A stretch of 64,000 nt of DNA from Halobellus sp. MBLA0158 (GCF_041477585.1 NZ_JBGNYA010000001.1:248001-312000); one strand, 5' to 3'. Shown: positions 54,312 through 63,347, counted from the first letter of the stretch. Program-made: numbers and translations. The notes: generated by a model not told the origin, from the letters alone.

Positions 54312-55160
54312 ATGAACGTTGCCGACGCGATGACTCCCCGCGAGGACGTGGTGGTCGTAGAACTCCCGGGGACTCGCGACGACGTGCTGGAGTATCTCCA
54401 GGAGCGCGGCTTCTCTTCGGTCCCGGTCGTCAAGCGGACCGACGAGGGCGAGGAGTACAGAGGGCTCGTCTCCCGCGAGGAACTGATCGAACGCCCCGAC
54501 GAGGACCAGCTCGCGGTCCTGATGCGGGACGTCCCGACCGTCACGGCCGACGCGAGCGTCGTCGAGGCGGCGCGCCTGATGTTCGACAGCGGGACGCGGC
54601 GCGTCCCCGTCGTCGACGGCGTGCTTGAGGGCATCATCACCGTCACCGACGTCGTCCACGCGATCGCGCGCGGAGAGGTCGACCTGGACGTCACCGCCGG
54701 CGAGATCGCCACCCGCGACGTCAACACGACCTACACGGAGACGCCGCTGCCGGTCGCCGAGCGCGAGCTCTACTACGCGAACGTCCCCTACGCGGTCTGT
54801 CTCGACGACGAGGGATCGATGGCCGGCATCCTCACCGAGGTCGACATCATCGAGGTCGCCCGCGTCGTCGAGGGCGAAGACGACACCGGCGACTCCGTGG
54901 CCGGCCAGGACGACGAGTGGATGTGGGAGGGGATCAAGGCCGTCGGCAACCGCTACATCCCGACCCGGAACGTCGAGATCCCGGCCGAGCCCGTCTCGAC
55001 GTTCATGTCCGGCGACCTCGTGACCGTCCCGAAGAGCAAGCCCGCCGTCGAGGTGGCCCAGGCGATGATCACAGAAGACATCGAGCAGATCCCGCTCGTG
55101 ACGGGCGACCAGCTCGTCGGCATCGTCCGCGACATCGACCTGCTGGAGGCGCTGGAATGA
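54312..55160 (+). CDS. CBS domain protein (four CBS motifs), cotranscribed with glyS
   Basis: A 282-residue protein built from two Bateman pairs: CBS motifs at about 1-55, 70-120, 130-185 and 225-280. GTRRVPVVDGVLEGIITVTDVV and EQIPLVTGDQLVGIVRDIDLL are clear examples. It probably senses adenine nucleotides. It overlaps glyS by 4 bases (ATGA), so a regulatory link to glycyl-tRNA synthetase or its operon is plausible. The start is the ATG at 54312, since the upstream in-frame stretch is atypical. Confidence 0.92.
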   Translation: MNVADAMTPREDVVVVELPGTRDDVLEYLQERGFSSVPVVKRTDEGEEYRGLVSREELIERPDEDQLAVLMRDVPTVTADASVVEAARLMFDSGTRRVPVVDGVLEGIITVTDVVHAIARGEVDLDVTAGEIATRDVNTTYTETPLPVAERELYYANVPYAVCLDDEGSMAGILTEVDIIEVARVVEGEDDTGDSVAGQDDEWMWEGIKAVGNRYIPTRNVEIPAEPVSTFMSGDLVTVPKSKPAVEVAQAMITEDIEQIPLVTGDQLVGIVRDIDLLEALE

Positions 55161-56956
55161 GTCAGGAGGAAACCGAGGGCGAACGGCTCGCGGAACTGGC
55201 CAAGCGCCGCGGCTACTTCTTCGGCGCGAGCGGCGCCTACGGCGGCGCGGCGGGCTTCTACACGTTCGGGCCGCAGGGCGCGTCGCTGAAGTCGAACGTC
55301 GAGGACGCCTGGCGCGAGCGCTTCACCGTCCAGGAGGGCAACTTCGAGGTCGAGGCGCCGACGATCATGCCCGAGCCCGTCTTCGAGGCCTCGGGCCACC
55401 TCGACGGCTTCGACGACATGCTCGTGGAATGTCCCCAGTGCGGCGAGTCCCACCGCGCGGACCACCTCATCGAGGACGAGACGGGCATCGAGGAGGCCGA
55501 GACGCTGCCCATCCCCGAGGTCGAAGACCTGATCGAAGAACACGAGATCCAGTGTCCCGCCTGCGGCGCGCACCTCGCGGGCGAGCCGGTCGACGACTTC
55601 AATCTGATGTTCGAGACGAACATCGGTCCCGGGTCGTCGACGCCGGGGTACCTCCGGCCCGAGACCGCTCAGGGCATCTTCGTGGAGTTCCCGCGGATCA
55701 AGGAGTACGCGCGCAACAGCCTCCCGTTCGGCGTGACCCAGATCGGGCGGGCCTACCGGAACGAGATCTCGCCGCGGAAGAGCATCGTCCGCACCCGGGA
55801 GTTCACCCAGGCGGAGCTGGAGCAGTTCGTCGACCCCGAGCGCGACGAGCCCGATCTGGAGTCGGTGAAAGACGTCGAGGTGACGCTCTACCCCGCGACC
55901 GAGCAGGAGCAAGACGACGGCGGCTACGTCGAGACGACGGTCGGCGCGGCGGTCGAGGAGGGCATCGTCGGCGACGCGTGGGTCGGCTACTTCCTCGGCG
56001 TCGCCCAGGAGTGGTACGAGCGGATCGGCGTGGATATGGACCGCTTCCGCTTCCGCCAGCACCTCCCCGGCGAGCGCGCCCACTACGCCGCGGACTGCTG
56101 GGACGCCGAGAGCGAGGTCGACGGCGACTGGATCGAGATCGCCGGCTTCGCCTACCGGGGCGATTACGACCTCTCGAAGCACGACGAGTACGGCGACGAC
56201 GAGTTCACGATCTTCCGGCAGTTCGACGAGCCGAAGGAGGTCGAAGAGGCCGTCGTCGAGCCCGACATGAGCGTCCTCGGCCCCGAGTTCGGCGGCGCCG
56301 CCGGCGACGTGAAGGCGGCGCTCGAAGACCTCGCCGAGCGCGATCCCTCGGCGTTCGAGGGCGACGTCGTCGAGGTCGAGGTCGACGGCGAGACCCACGA
56401 GGTCGACGCCGACGTGGCGAACTTCCGCATCGAAGAACGGACCGTCTCCGGCGAGCACATCACGCCGCACGTGATCGAGCCGTCGTTCGGCGTCGACCGG
56501 ACGGTGTACACCCTGCTCGCGCACGCCTACGAGCGCGACGAGGTCGACGGCGAGGCGCGGAGCTTCCTGTCGCTCTCGCCGGAGGTCGCGCCGACCGACG
56601 TCGGCGTCTTCCCGCTCGTCTCGAACGTCGAGCGGCTCGTCGAGCGCGCCGAGGGGATCGTCGACGACCTTCGAACCGCGGGCTTCAGCGTCGTCTACGA
56701 CGACTCCGGCAGCATCGGCCGCCGCTACCGCCGCCAGGACGAGGTCGGCACGCCGTTCTGCGTCACCGTCGACCGCGACGGGCTCGAAGGCGACGGCCCC
56801 GACACCGTCACGATCCGCGAGCGCGACACCGCGCGGCAGGTCCGCGTCCCCGTTTCGGACCTCGTCGACGAACTGCGGGCGGTCGAGAGCGGCGACCGGC
56901 CGTTCGACGACCTGGTCGACGCCTACGAGCTCGTCGCGCCGGGCGCCGACGGGTAA
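55157..56956 (+). CDS. glyS: glycine-tRNA ligase (archaeal/eukaryotic alpha2 type)
   Basis: A 599-residue class II synthetase of the alpha2 type: AGFYTFGPQG start, motif 2 region with GRAYRNEISPRKSIVRTREFTQAELEQF (parts near 195-222), two CxxC pairs (C92/C95 and C133/C136) for zinc, and a C-terminal anticodon-binding domain (about 480-590). It charges tRNA-Gly. It overlaps the CBS gene by ATGA and is followed 2 nt later by a dolichol-kinase-like gene. Confidence 0.96.
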   Translation: MSQEETEGERLAELAKRRGYFFGASGAYGGAAGFYTFGPQGASLKSNVEDAWRERFTVQEGNFEVEAPTIMPEPVFEASGHLDGFDDMLVECPQCGESHRADHLIEDETGIEEAETLPIPEVEDLIEEHEIQCPACGAHLAGEPVDDFNLMFETNIGPGSSTPGYLRPETAQGIFVEFPRIKEYARNSLPFGVTQIGRAYRNEISPRKSIVRTREFTQAELEQFVDPERDEPDLESVKDVEVTLYPATEQEQDDGGYVETTVGAAVEEGIVGDAWVGYFLGVAQEWYERIGVDMDRFRFRQHLPGERAHYAADCWDAESEVDGDWIEIAGFAYRGDYDLSKHDEYGDDEFTIFRQFDEPKEVEEAVVEPDMSVLGPEFGGAAGDVKAALEDLAERDPSAFEGDVVEVEVDGETHEVDADVANFRIEERTVSGEHITPHVIEPSFGVDRTVYTLLAHAYERDEVDGEARSFLSLSPEVAPTDVGVFPLVSNVERLVERAEGIVDDLRTAGFSVVYDDSGSIGRRYRRQDEVGTPFCVTVDRDGLEGDGPDTVTIRERDTARQVRVPVSDLVDELRAVESGDRPFDDLVDAYELVAPGADG

Positions 56957-56958
56957 CG

Positions 56959-57588
56959 ATGGCGCTCGCCCGCGTCTCGACAGCCGAACTGCAGCGGCGA
57001 CTCGTCCACGCGAGCGGGACGGGACTGGTGCTGCTGTACGTCTTCAGCGTCGTGACGTGGGCGCAGTTCGGCCGGCTGATGCTCTTTGCCGCCGCGGTCG
57101 CGGCCGTCCTGGAGACGCTTCGCCTCTTCGTCGGCCTCGACTGGGCGATCTACGACCGGCTCACCCGCCCGTACGAGGAGACGAACGTCGCGGGCTACGC
57201 GCTGTATATGTTCAGCATCACCGCCGTCGCGCTCGTCTTCGCGCCGCACCTGGCCGTGCCGGCGGCGCTGATGCTGACGATCGGCGACCCGATCTCGGGG
57301 CTGCTCGGCACGACGCGCGAGGCCGACGAGGCAAAGCGCGTCGAGACGCTCGGCGCGATGTTCCTGGTCTGTCTCCTCGTGTCGGCGCCGTTCCTCGTCC
57401 CCGTCGCGGGCGCCGTCGCCGGCGGCGCGGCGTCGGTCGCGGCCGCGCTCGCTGCCACTCTCGCGGACGGCTTCAAGCCCGTCATCGCGGGCTACGTCGT
57501 CGACGACAATCTCTCGATCCCGCCGGTCGCGGCCGTCGCGGGCGGGGTCGTGCTGGCGGTCGCTGGCGCGGCGCCCGTCGTCGGATGA
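56959..57588 (+). CDS. dolichol kinase-like / CTP-dependent polyprenol kinase family membrane protein
   Basis: A 209-residue polytopic protein with about six hydrophobic helices, similar to the dolichol kinase/phosphatidate cytidylyltransferase-like family; the conserved GDPISGLLG motif is present near residue 112. In archaea it would phosphorylate dolichol or another polyprenol for glycan carrier lipids. It follows glyS by 2 bp, so it is in the same operon; the link with tRNA charging is probably only positional. Confidence 0.83.
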   Translation: MALARVSTAELQRRLVHASGTGLVLLYVFSVVTWAQFGRLMLFAAAVAAVLETLRLFVGLDWAIYDRLTRPYEETNVAGYALYMFSITAVALVFAPHLAVPAALMLTIGDPISGLLGTTREADEAKRVETLGAMFLVCLLVSAPFLVPVAGAVAGGAASVAAALAATLADGFKPVIAGYVVDDNLSIPPVAAVAGGVVLAVAGAAPVVG

Positions 57589-57650
57589 GGGTCTCGGGCC
57601 CGGCGCCGCTCACAGGGCGATTTTTGTACCGCAGGGCCGAACCGGGGAGC

Positions 57651-58166
57651 GTGACCGTCTACGAGAGCGACCTCCCTGGCGTCGGAAAGAAGCACGAGAT
57701 CGACCTGCCGGACGGCTCACAGCTCGTCGTCGTGACCCACAACGAGGGGCGGCGCGAGGTGTTCCAGCGGCCGACCCCCGACGCCGACTCCGAGAAGCTC
57801 TTCGAGCTCCCCGACGACCTGGCGCGCCAGGTGGGCACGATCCTCGAAGGCGCGTACTTCCAGCCCGTCGAGTCGAAGAGCGTCGAGACGCTGCTCGGCG
57901 GCGACACGCTCTTGGAGTGGGTCGAAATCGACGCCGACTCGCCGGTCGCGGGCCAGACCCTCGGCGAGGCCGACCTCCGACAGGAGACGGGCGCGTCGGT
58001 CGTCGCCATCGAGCGCGGCGACGCGGTGATGCCGTCTCCCGGCAGCGACACCACGATCGAGGCGGGCGACACGCTCGTCGTCGTCGGGAGCCGCGAGGCC
58101 TACAAGGCGTTCGAGTCGCAAGTGATAGACGGCGCCGAGAGCGACGACGGCCCGGACGGCGGATAA
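57651..58166 (+). CDS. TrkA-C domain regulatory subunit of cation:proton antiporter
   Basis: A 171-residue soluble protein of the TrkA-C regulatory type. The start VTVYESDLPGVGKKHEIDL (GTG) matches the usual N-terminus of these haloarchaeal proteins, so 57651 was chosen over an upstream ATG at 57585. The C-terminal TrkA-C domain (about 85-160) carries VVAIERGDAVMPSPGSDT and IEAGDTLVVVGS. It overlaps the antiporter gene by one base (TAATG), so it is the regulatory partner, probably ligand-sensing. Confidence 0.9.
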   Translation: MTVYESDLPGVGKKHEIDLPDGSQLVVVTHNEGRREVFQRPTPDADSEKLFELPDDLARQVGTILEGAYFQPVESKSVETLLGGDTLLEWVEIDADSPVAGQTLGEADLRQETGASVVAIERGDAVMPSPGSDTTIEAGDTLVVVGSREAYKAFESQVIDGAESDDGPDGG

Positions 58167-59377
58167 TGGCCGCCGGACTCCTCGAACTCGGCGAACTGTT
58201 CGTCGTCCTCGCGGTCGCCGGCGCCGTCGCGCTCCGGATCGGCCTCTCTGTCATCCCGCTCTACGTCGTCGGCGGGATGGCCGCCGGGCCGTTCGTCGCC
58301 GGTCGGCTCGGGGTTCCGTACGTCCCGAACGGCGAACTGCTCACGGTCCTGGCCGAGGTCGGGATCGTCCTGCTCCTCTTCTTTCTGGGGCTGGAGTTCA
58401 GCCTCGATCGGCTGTTGGCGTCGCGCTCTGCGATCACCCGCGCGGGCGTGATCGACGTCGCGATCAATCTCCCGCTGGGGATCGCGCTGGGGCTCGCGCT
58501 CGGGTGGTCGGTCGTGGAGGCGCTGCTCCTCGGCGGCATCGTCTACATCTCCTCGTCGGCGATCGTCACGAAGACGCTCATCGACCTCGGGTGGATCGCC
58601 AACGAGGAGGCCGAGCCGATCCTCGGCACGCTGGTCTTCGAGGACCTCTTCATCGCGGTCTACCTCGCGGTCGTCACCTCGCTCGTCCTCGGTGGTGGCG
58701 GGGGCGCCGGCGGCCTGGGCGGCGTCGCCCGCTCGCTGGCGATCGCCTTCGGCTTCCTGGGGCTGCTGCTCGTCGCCGTCCAGTACGGGACGGCGTTCTT
58801 CGCCCGCGTGCTCGACGTCCCCGAGACGGAGGCGTTCGTGCTCCGGACGCTCGCGGTCGTCGTCCCCGTCGCCGGCGTCGCGCTGGCGCTGGGCGTGAGC
58901 GAGGCCGTCGCGGCCTTCTTCGTCGGGATGGGCTTCTCGACGAGCGGCCACCGCGAGCGGATCGAACAGCTCCTCACGCCGGTCCGCGACGTCTTCGCGG
59001 CGGTCTTCTTCTTCTGGATCGGCGTCGGCACCGACCCGCTGACGCTCGCGACCGTCGCCGTCCCGCTCGTCGCGGCGGTCGTCCTGACGACGCCCGCGAA
59101 GGTCCTCTCGGGCTACTTCGGGGGCCAGGCGTACGGGCTCTCCGAGCGGCGCTCGCTCCGGGTCGGCGTCGGGCTGGTCCCCCGCGGGGAGTTCTCGCTC
59201 GTCATCGCCGCCCTGGCCGCGAGCGGGTCGACGCCGGTCCTACAGGAGACGATCCCCGCGCTCGCGGTGGGCTACGTGCTCGTGATGAGCGGGCTCGGGA
59301 CGGTCCTGATGCAGCGCTCGGACGTCGTCGAGACGATCGTCGGCCGGATCCGGCCGGTCGACGGGGCCTCGCGATGA
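58166..59377 (+). CDS. cation:proton antiporter (CPA2/KefB type)
   Basis: A 403-residue membrane protein with about twelve hydrophobic segments of the CPA2 Na+/H+ or K+/H+ exchanger family (FLGLEFSLDRLLASR, SSSAIVTKTLIDLGW, FFVGMGFSTSGHRERI). It lacks the C-terminal RCK/TrkA-N domain of KefB, consistent with the separate TrkA-C protein encoded just before it. The C-terminus overlaps the DUF429 gene by ATGA. It probably maintains cation balance and pH. Confidence 0.92.
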   Translation: MAAGLLELGELFVVLAVAGAVALRIGLSVIPLYVVGGMAAGPFVAGRLGVPYVPNGELLTVLAEVGIVLLLFFLGLEFSLDRLLASRSAITRAGVIDVAINLPLGIALGLALGWSVVEALLLGGIVYISSSAIVTKTLIDLGWIANEEAEPILGTLVFEDLFIAVYLAVVTSLVLGGGGGAGGLGGVARSLAIAFGFLGLLLVAVQYGTAFFARVLDVPETEAFVLRTLAVVVPVAGVALALGVSEAVAAFFVGMGFSTSGHRERIEQLLTPVRDVFAAVFFFWIGVGTDPLTLATVAVPLVAAVVLTTPAKVLSGYFGGQAYGLSERRSLRVGVGLVPRGEFSLVIAALAASGSTPVLQETIPALAVGYVLVMSGLGTVLMQRSDVVETIVGRIRPVDGASR

Positions 59378-60075
59378 GCGATGGACCCGCCGTCGGCGTC
59401 GACGCCTGCCCCGCCGGCTGGGTCGCGAGCGTCCGCGACGCCGACGGCCTCCGCGTCGAGACGCACGAGTCGTTCGCGTCGGTCGCCGAGGCCTACCCCG
59501 AGGGGCGGATCCTCGTCGACATCCCGATCGGACTGCCGGCGGGGAGTCGACGCCGCTGCGACGAGGTCGCAAGCGACCTGCTGGGGTGTCGCGGCATCTC
59601 CGTCTTCTACCCGCCGAGCGAGCGCGCGGTCGAGCGCGACGACTACGACGCCGCCAGCGACGCCCACCGCGCGGACGTGGGCTACGGACTCTCCCGGCAG
59701 GCGTTTCACATCCGGGAGGAGATCCGGGAGATCGCCGAGGTCGCGGGCGACGGCTACGACGGCCGGATCCGGGAGGCCCACCCGGAGCTCTGTTTCGCCG
59801 GGCTGAACGGGCAGCCGATCGCCTACGCGAAGTCCGGCGAGCGCGGGCGTCGGCTCCGGCGCGCGCTCCTGAGCGACGCGGTCGAGGGCGCGGAAGCGGC
59901 GTACGCGGACGCGCTGGAGCGATACCCGCGGAGCGCGGTCGGCCGCGACGACGTCCTCGACGCGATGGTGCTCGCGGTCGCCGCCGCGGCGCCGTCGCTC
60001 TCGACCGCGCCGCCGGACCCCGACGGCGACGAGCCGCGGATCTACTACCTCGGGTTCGCGGTCCGAGGCCCGTGA
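59374..60075 (+). CDS. DUF429 domain protein
   Basis: A 233-residue protein of the DUF429 family, with the VGVDACPAGWV start (residues 7-17) and VDIPIGLP near 49 that resemble an RNase H-like fold. Activity is unknown. It overlaps the antiporter gene by four bases (ATGA). The promoter of the downstream small ORF lies just after its end. Confidence 0.9.
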   Translation: MSDGPAVGVDACPAGWVASVRDADGLRVETHESFASVAEAYPEGRILVDIPIGLPAGSRRRCDEVASDLLGCRGISVFYPPSERAVERDDYDAASDAHRADVGYGLSRQAFHIREEIREIAEVAGDGYDGRIREAHPELCFAGLNGQPIAYAKSGERGRRLRRALLSDAVEGAEAAYADALERYPRSAVGRDDVLDAMVLAVAAAAPSLSTAPPDPDGDEPRIYYLGFAVRGP

Positions 60076-60140
60076 ACGCCCGCGTCGGCGCCGACGCGTC
60101 CCGAAAACGTTTAGTGCGACGGCTGAACTGTATACCGACG

Positions 60141-60272
60141 ATGACAGGGCGCTCTCGGACGCTCGCTCGCGTTCTCCCGAGAGCCGCCGCTACGGCCGTC
60201 TCGGCGCCCCACGCGCCGATCGCCGCCGACGTCGACGCCGGCGCGCGACGCCGACGACGACGGGCCGCCTAG
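60141..60272 (+). CDS. 43-residue Arg-rich small ORF upstream of argG
   Basis: An ATG-initiated 43-codon ORF whose product starts MTGRSRTLARVLPRAA and ends in six consecutive Arg codons (CGA CGC CGA CGA CGA CGG) followed by AA. A TATA-like TTTAG (about 60109-60113) sits 27-30 nt before the ATG, so it could be a leaderless gene or a leader peptide of the arg cluster. The basic, low-complexity sequence could also be chance. I do not recognise a family. A 149-nt gap separates it from argG. Confidence 0.4.
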   Translation: MTGRSRTLARVLPRAAATAVSAPHAPIAADVDAGARRRRRRAA

Positions 60273-60382
60273 GCCCACCACTCCTCTCCTTTCCACGTCC
60301 CGTCGATCCGACCCGGAAGCGACAAGCGTCTTTTCGGTCCGGTTACAGGCATTGCTGTGGTTTAATTTCTGAACTCTAAACC

Positions 60383-60397
60383 GTGTAATTTATACAC
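60383..60397. promoter_or_regulatory. palindrome overlapping the argG TATA box
   Basis: GTGTA-ATTTA-TACAC is a perfect 5-bp-arm inverted repeat that includes the likely TATA box TTTATA (60389-60394). A repressor bound here would block transcription initiation. The argG ATG at 60422 lies about 30 nt after the TATA box, and a GGAGGT at 60413-60418 is too close to the ATG to be a good ribosome site. An additional inverted repeat GGTTTA/TAAACC (60359-60364, 60377-60382) lies upstream. Confidence 0.5.
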
Positions 60398-60421
60398 GAG
60401 AGCGACTGATTCGGAGGTATA

Positions 60422-61636
60422 ATGACAAGCGTGGCACTCGCGTTCTCCGGCGGGCTCGACACCACGGTGTGCGTGTCGCTCCTGCAGGAGGAGTACGGCT
60501 ACGACGAGGTCGTCGGCGTCACGGTCGACGTCGGCCAGCCCGAATCGGAGTTCGAGGAGGCACAGGAGACGGCGGACGCCCACGGCCTGGACCTGCACGT
60601 CGTCGACGCGAAAGAGGAGTTCGCCGAGCTCTGCTTCGACTCGGTGCGCGCGAACGCGACCTACCAGGGCTACCCCCTCGGGACCGCGCTGGCGCGGCCA
60701 GTCATCGCGAACGCCATCCTCGAAGTCGCCGAGGAGGAGGGCTGTGACGCGCTCGCGCACGGCTGCACCGGCAAGGGCAACGACCAGCTCCGCTTCGAGG
60801 TCGTCTGGCGCGCCTCCGACCTCGACGTCGTCGCGCCCGTCCGCGAGATGGAACTCACCCGCGAGTGGGAACAGGAGTACGCCGAAGAGCACGATCTCCC
60901 CGTCCAGTCCGGCAACTCCGGTGTCTGGTCGATCGACACCAACCTCTGGAGCCGCTCGGTCGAGGGCGGCCAGCTGGAAGACCCCAGCTACGTGCCGCCG
61001 GAGGACATCTACGAGTGGACCCAGGACCCCGCGACGAACACCGAGACCGAACTAGTGGAGATCGAGTTCGAGGACGGCTACCCCGTCGCGCTCGACGGCG
61101 AGGAGCTCTCACCCGTCGAACTCATCGAGCAGCTGAACGCCCAAGCGGGCAAGCACGGCGTCGGCCGCACGGATATGATGGAAGACCGGATGCTCGGGCT
61201 GAAGGTCCGCGAGAACTACGAGCACCCGGCGGCGACGACGCTTCTCACCGCCCACGAGGCCCTAGAGCAACTGGTGCTCACGAAGGACGAGCGCGACTTC
61301 AAGCGCTCCATCGACGACGAGTGGGCCCAGAAGGGCTACGAGGGCCTCGTCGAGCACCCGCTCGTCGGCGCGCTGGAGGGCTTCATCGACGAGACCCAGT
61401 CGCGCGTGACCGGCACCGTGACCGTGAAGTTCGAGGGCGGCCAGGCCCGCGCGGTCGGCCGCGAGTCCGGCTACGCGGTCTACTCCGAGGACGCCGCCTC
61501 GTTCAACACCTCCGGCGTCGGCGACATCACCCAGCAGGACGCCACGGGCGTCGCGAAGTACCACGGCTTCCAGTCGCGCCTCGCCAACGCCGCGACCGAG
61601 GCCGCGGAAGGCGACGACGAAGGCGACTGGGAGTAA
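60422..61636 (+). CDS. argG: argininosuccinate synthase
   Basis: A 404-residue enzyme that joins citrulline and aspartate using ATP. The PP-loop ATPase motif SGGLDTT is at residues 9-15, and GCTGKGNDQLRFE near 120 and the GRTDMMEDR region near 245 are characteristic. Length is normal. It is followed 6 bp later by argH. The promoter (60389-60394) places it as the first enzyme gene of the arginine cluster. Confidence 0.97.
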   Translation: MTSVALAFSGGLDTTVCVSLLQEEYGYDEVVGVTVDVGQPESEFEEAQETADAHGLDLHVVDAKEEFAELCFDSVRANATYQGYPLGTALARPVIANAILEVAEEEGCDALAHGCTGKGNDQLRFEVVWRASDLDVVAPVREMELTREWEQEYAEEHDLPVQSGNSGVWSIDTNLWSRSVEGGQLEDPSYVPPEDIYEWTQDPATNTETELVEIEFEDGYPVALDGEELSPVELIEQLNAQAGKHGVGRTDMMEDRMLGLKVRENYEHPAATTLLTAHEALEQLVLTKDERDFKRSIDDEWAQKGYEGLVEHPLVGALEGFIDETQSRVTGTVTVKFEGGQARAVGRESGYAVYSEDAASFNTSGVGDITQQDATGVAKYHGFQSRLANAATEAAEGDDEGDWE

Positions 61637-61642
61637 GCGACG

Positions 61643-63115
61643 ATGACCGAGGGCGAGGGACCGGACGACGCGAGCGTGGTCCGGCGGGACCGCTTCAGCG
61701 GCGGCCCCGCCCGCGGATTTCTGTCCAGCCTCGCGGCCGACGAGCGCATCTTCCAAGCCGACCTCGCGGTCGACCGCGCGCACGTGGTGATGCTCGCCGA
61801 GCAGGGCATAATCGAATTCGACGTCGCGGGCGAGATCCTCGCCGCGTTGGAGGAAGTCGAGGCTGCGGGCCACGGCGCGCTCCCCGACGGCGAGGACGTC
61901 CACGAGGCGATCGAGACGGCCGTCGTCGACCACATCGGCCCGGACGGCGGAAAGATGCACACCGCCCGGAGCCGCAACGACGAGGTCGCCGCCTGCATCC
62001 GCCACCGCCTGCGCGAGGACCTGCTCGACGCGGCCGAGGGCACCGTCGCGCTGCGCGAGGCGCTCGTCGAGGTCGCCGAGGAGCACGTCGACACCGTGAT
62101 GCCGGGCTACACACACCTCCAGCCGGCCCAGCCCACGACCCTCGCGCACTTCCTCCTCTCCTACGAGTCCGCGGTCGCCCGCGACACGGCGCGGCTGCTC
62201 GACGCCTACGACCGGACGAACCGCTCGCCGCTCGGCGCGGCGGCGTTCGCGGGGACGCCGTTCGATATCGACAGGGAGCGGACCGCGGCGCTGCTCGGCT
62301 TCGACGGGATCGTCGAGAACTCGATGGACGCCTCGGCGGGGAGGGACTTCCTCGCAGAGGCGACCAGCGCGCTCGCGACGCACGCGGTAACGCTGTCGGG
62401 GCTCGCCGAGGACCTGGTGATCTTCGCGAACAAGGGCTTCGTCGACCTCGCGGACGACTACTCCTCGACGTCGTCGATCATGCCGCAGAAGGTCAACCCC
62501 GACACGCTCGAACTCGTCCGCGCGGTCGCGGGCGACGCCGTCGGCGACCTGACCGGCCTGCTGACGACGCTGAAGGGGCTGCCGCGGGCGTACAACCGCG
62601 ATCTCCAGCGCGCGACGCCGCACGCCTGGGAGACCGTCGACGCCGTCTCGGAGGCGACGGCAGTCGCCGCGGGCGCGGTCGCGACCGCCGACTGGCCCGT
62701 CGAGACGCTCGCCGCGGAGGCGGGCGCGGGCTTCTCGACGGCGACCGGCGTCGCCGACGCGCTCGCGATGGCGGGCGTGCCGTTCCGCACCGCCCACGAG
62801 GTGCTCGCCGAGGCGGCCGAGCGCGCCGGCGGCGAGACACCCGACGTCGCAACACTTGACGAGGTCGCAGCCGACGTACTCGGCGACTCCCTCTTCGAGT
62901 ACGTGGACCGGGCGGATGTCGAGGCCGTGCTCGATCCCGGAGAGAGCGTGACGAGCCGGGACTCCGTCGGCGGCCCCGCCCCCGAGGCGGTGGCCCGCCA
63001 GCTCGACGCCGCCGAGGAGCGCCGCGCCGCGGACTCGGCCGCGATCGCCGAGCGCCGCGACGCGCTCGACAAAGCGGCGTCGACGCTGGAGGCGGAGGTG
63101 GCCGGCTATGTCTGA
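61643..63115 (+). CDS. argH: argininosuccinate lyase
   Basis: A 490-residue member of the fumarase/aspartase superfamily that splits argininosuccinate into arginine and fumarate. The signature segment SSIMPQKVNPDTLE lies near residue 280 and the substrate-binding HTARSRNDEVA near 105, with HLQPAQP near 160 carrying the second catalytic histidine. It is downstream of argG by 6 bp, so they form an operon. Confidence 0.97.
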   Translation: MTEGEGPDDASVVRRDRFSGGPARGFLSSLAADERIFQADLAVDRAHVVMLAEQGIIEFDVAGEILAALEEVEAAGHGALPDGEDVHEAIETAVVDHIGPDGGKMHTARSRNDEVAACIRHRLREDLLDAAEGTVALREALVEVAEEHVDTVMPGYTHLQPAQPTTLAHFLLSYESAVARDTARLLDAYDRTNRSPLGAAAFAGTPFDIDRERTAALLGFDGIVENSMDASAGRDFLAEATSALATHAVTLSGLAEDLVIFANKGFVDLADDYSSTSSIMPQKVNPDTLELVRAVAGDAVGDLTGLLTTLKGLPRAYNRDLQRATPHAWETVDAVSEATAVAAGAVATADWPVETLAAEAGAGFSTATGVADALAMAGVPFRTAHEVLAEAAERAGGETPDVATLDEVAADVLGDSLFEYVDRADVEAVLDPGESVTSRDSVGGPAPEAVARQLDAAEERRAADSAAIAERRDALDKAASTLEAEVAGYV

Positions 63116-63219
63116 CGCGCGACCCGAGCCGCGCGCCGACGGCCGCGCGTCGCGGGGGCCGCCGGACCCGCCGCGCGGGCGTCGATCGCGACGGTCCCCC
63201 TCCCGGGGACGATAACATA

Positions 63220-63240
63220 TGAAATCAGACATAGATTTCA
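63220..63240. promoter_or_regulatory. inverted repeat between argH and lysW
   Basis: TGAAATC-AGACATA-GATTTCA has perfect 7-bp arms. It lies about 107 bp before the lysW ATG and about 105 bp after the argH stop, so it could be a regulator site or a transcription/RNA end for argGH. Confidence 0.4.
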
Positions 63241-63292
63241 CACGGGCGGACTGATCGACTGTTTCACGCCGTTAGTAGTATCGCCGTTCAGG

Positions 63293-63323
63293 TAATTTAT
63301 CCGATAACTTCGATGGGTTTAAG
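63293..63323 (+). promoter_or_regulatory. promoter of lysW
   Basis: TTTAAG at 63318-63323 lies 27 nt upstream of the lysW ATG, as expected for a leaderless promoter. TAATTTAT at 63293-63300 is an 8-mer shared with the argG palindrome (60386-60393), so both could respond to one regulator. Confidence 0.45.
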
Positions 63324-63347
63324 TCGCTTCCACGCCGACCGACGGGT

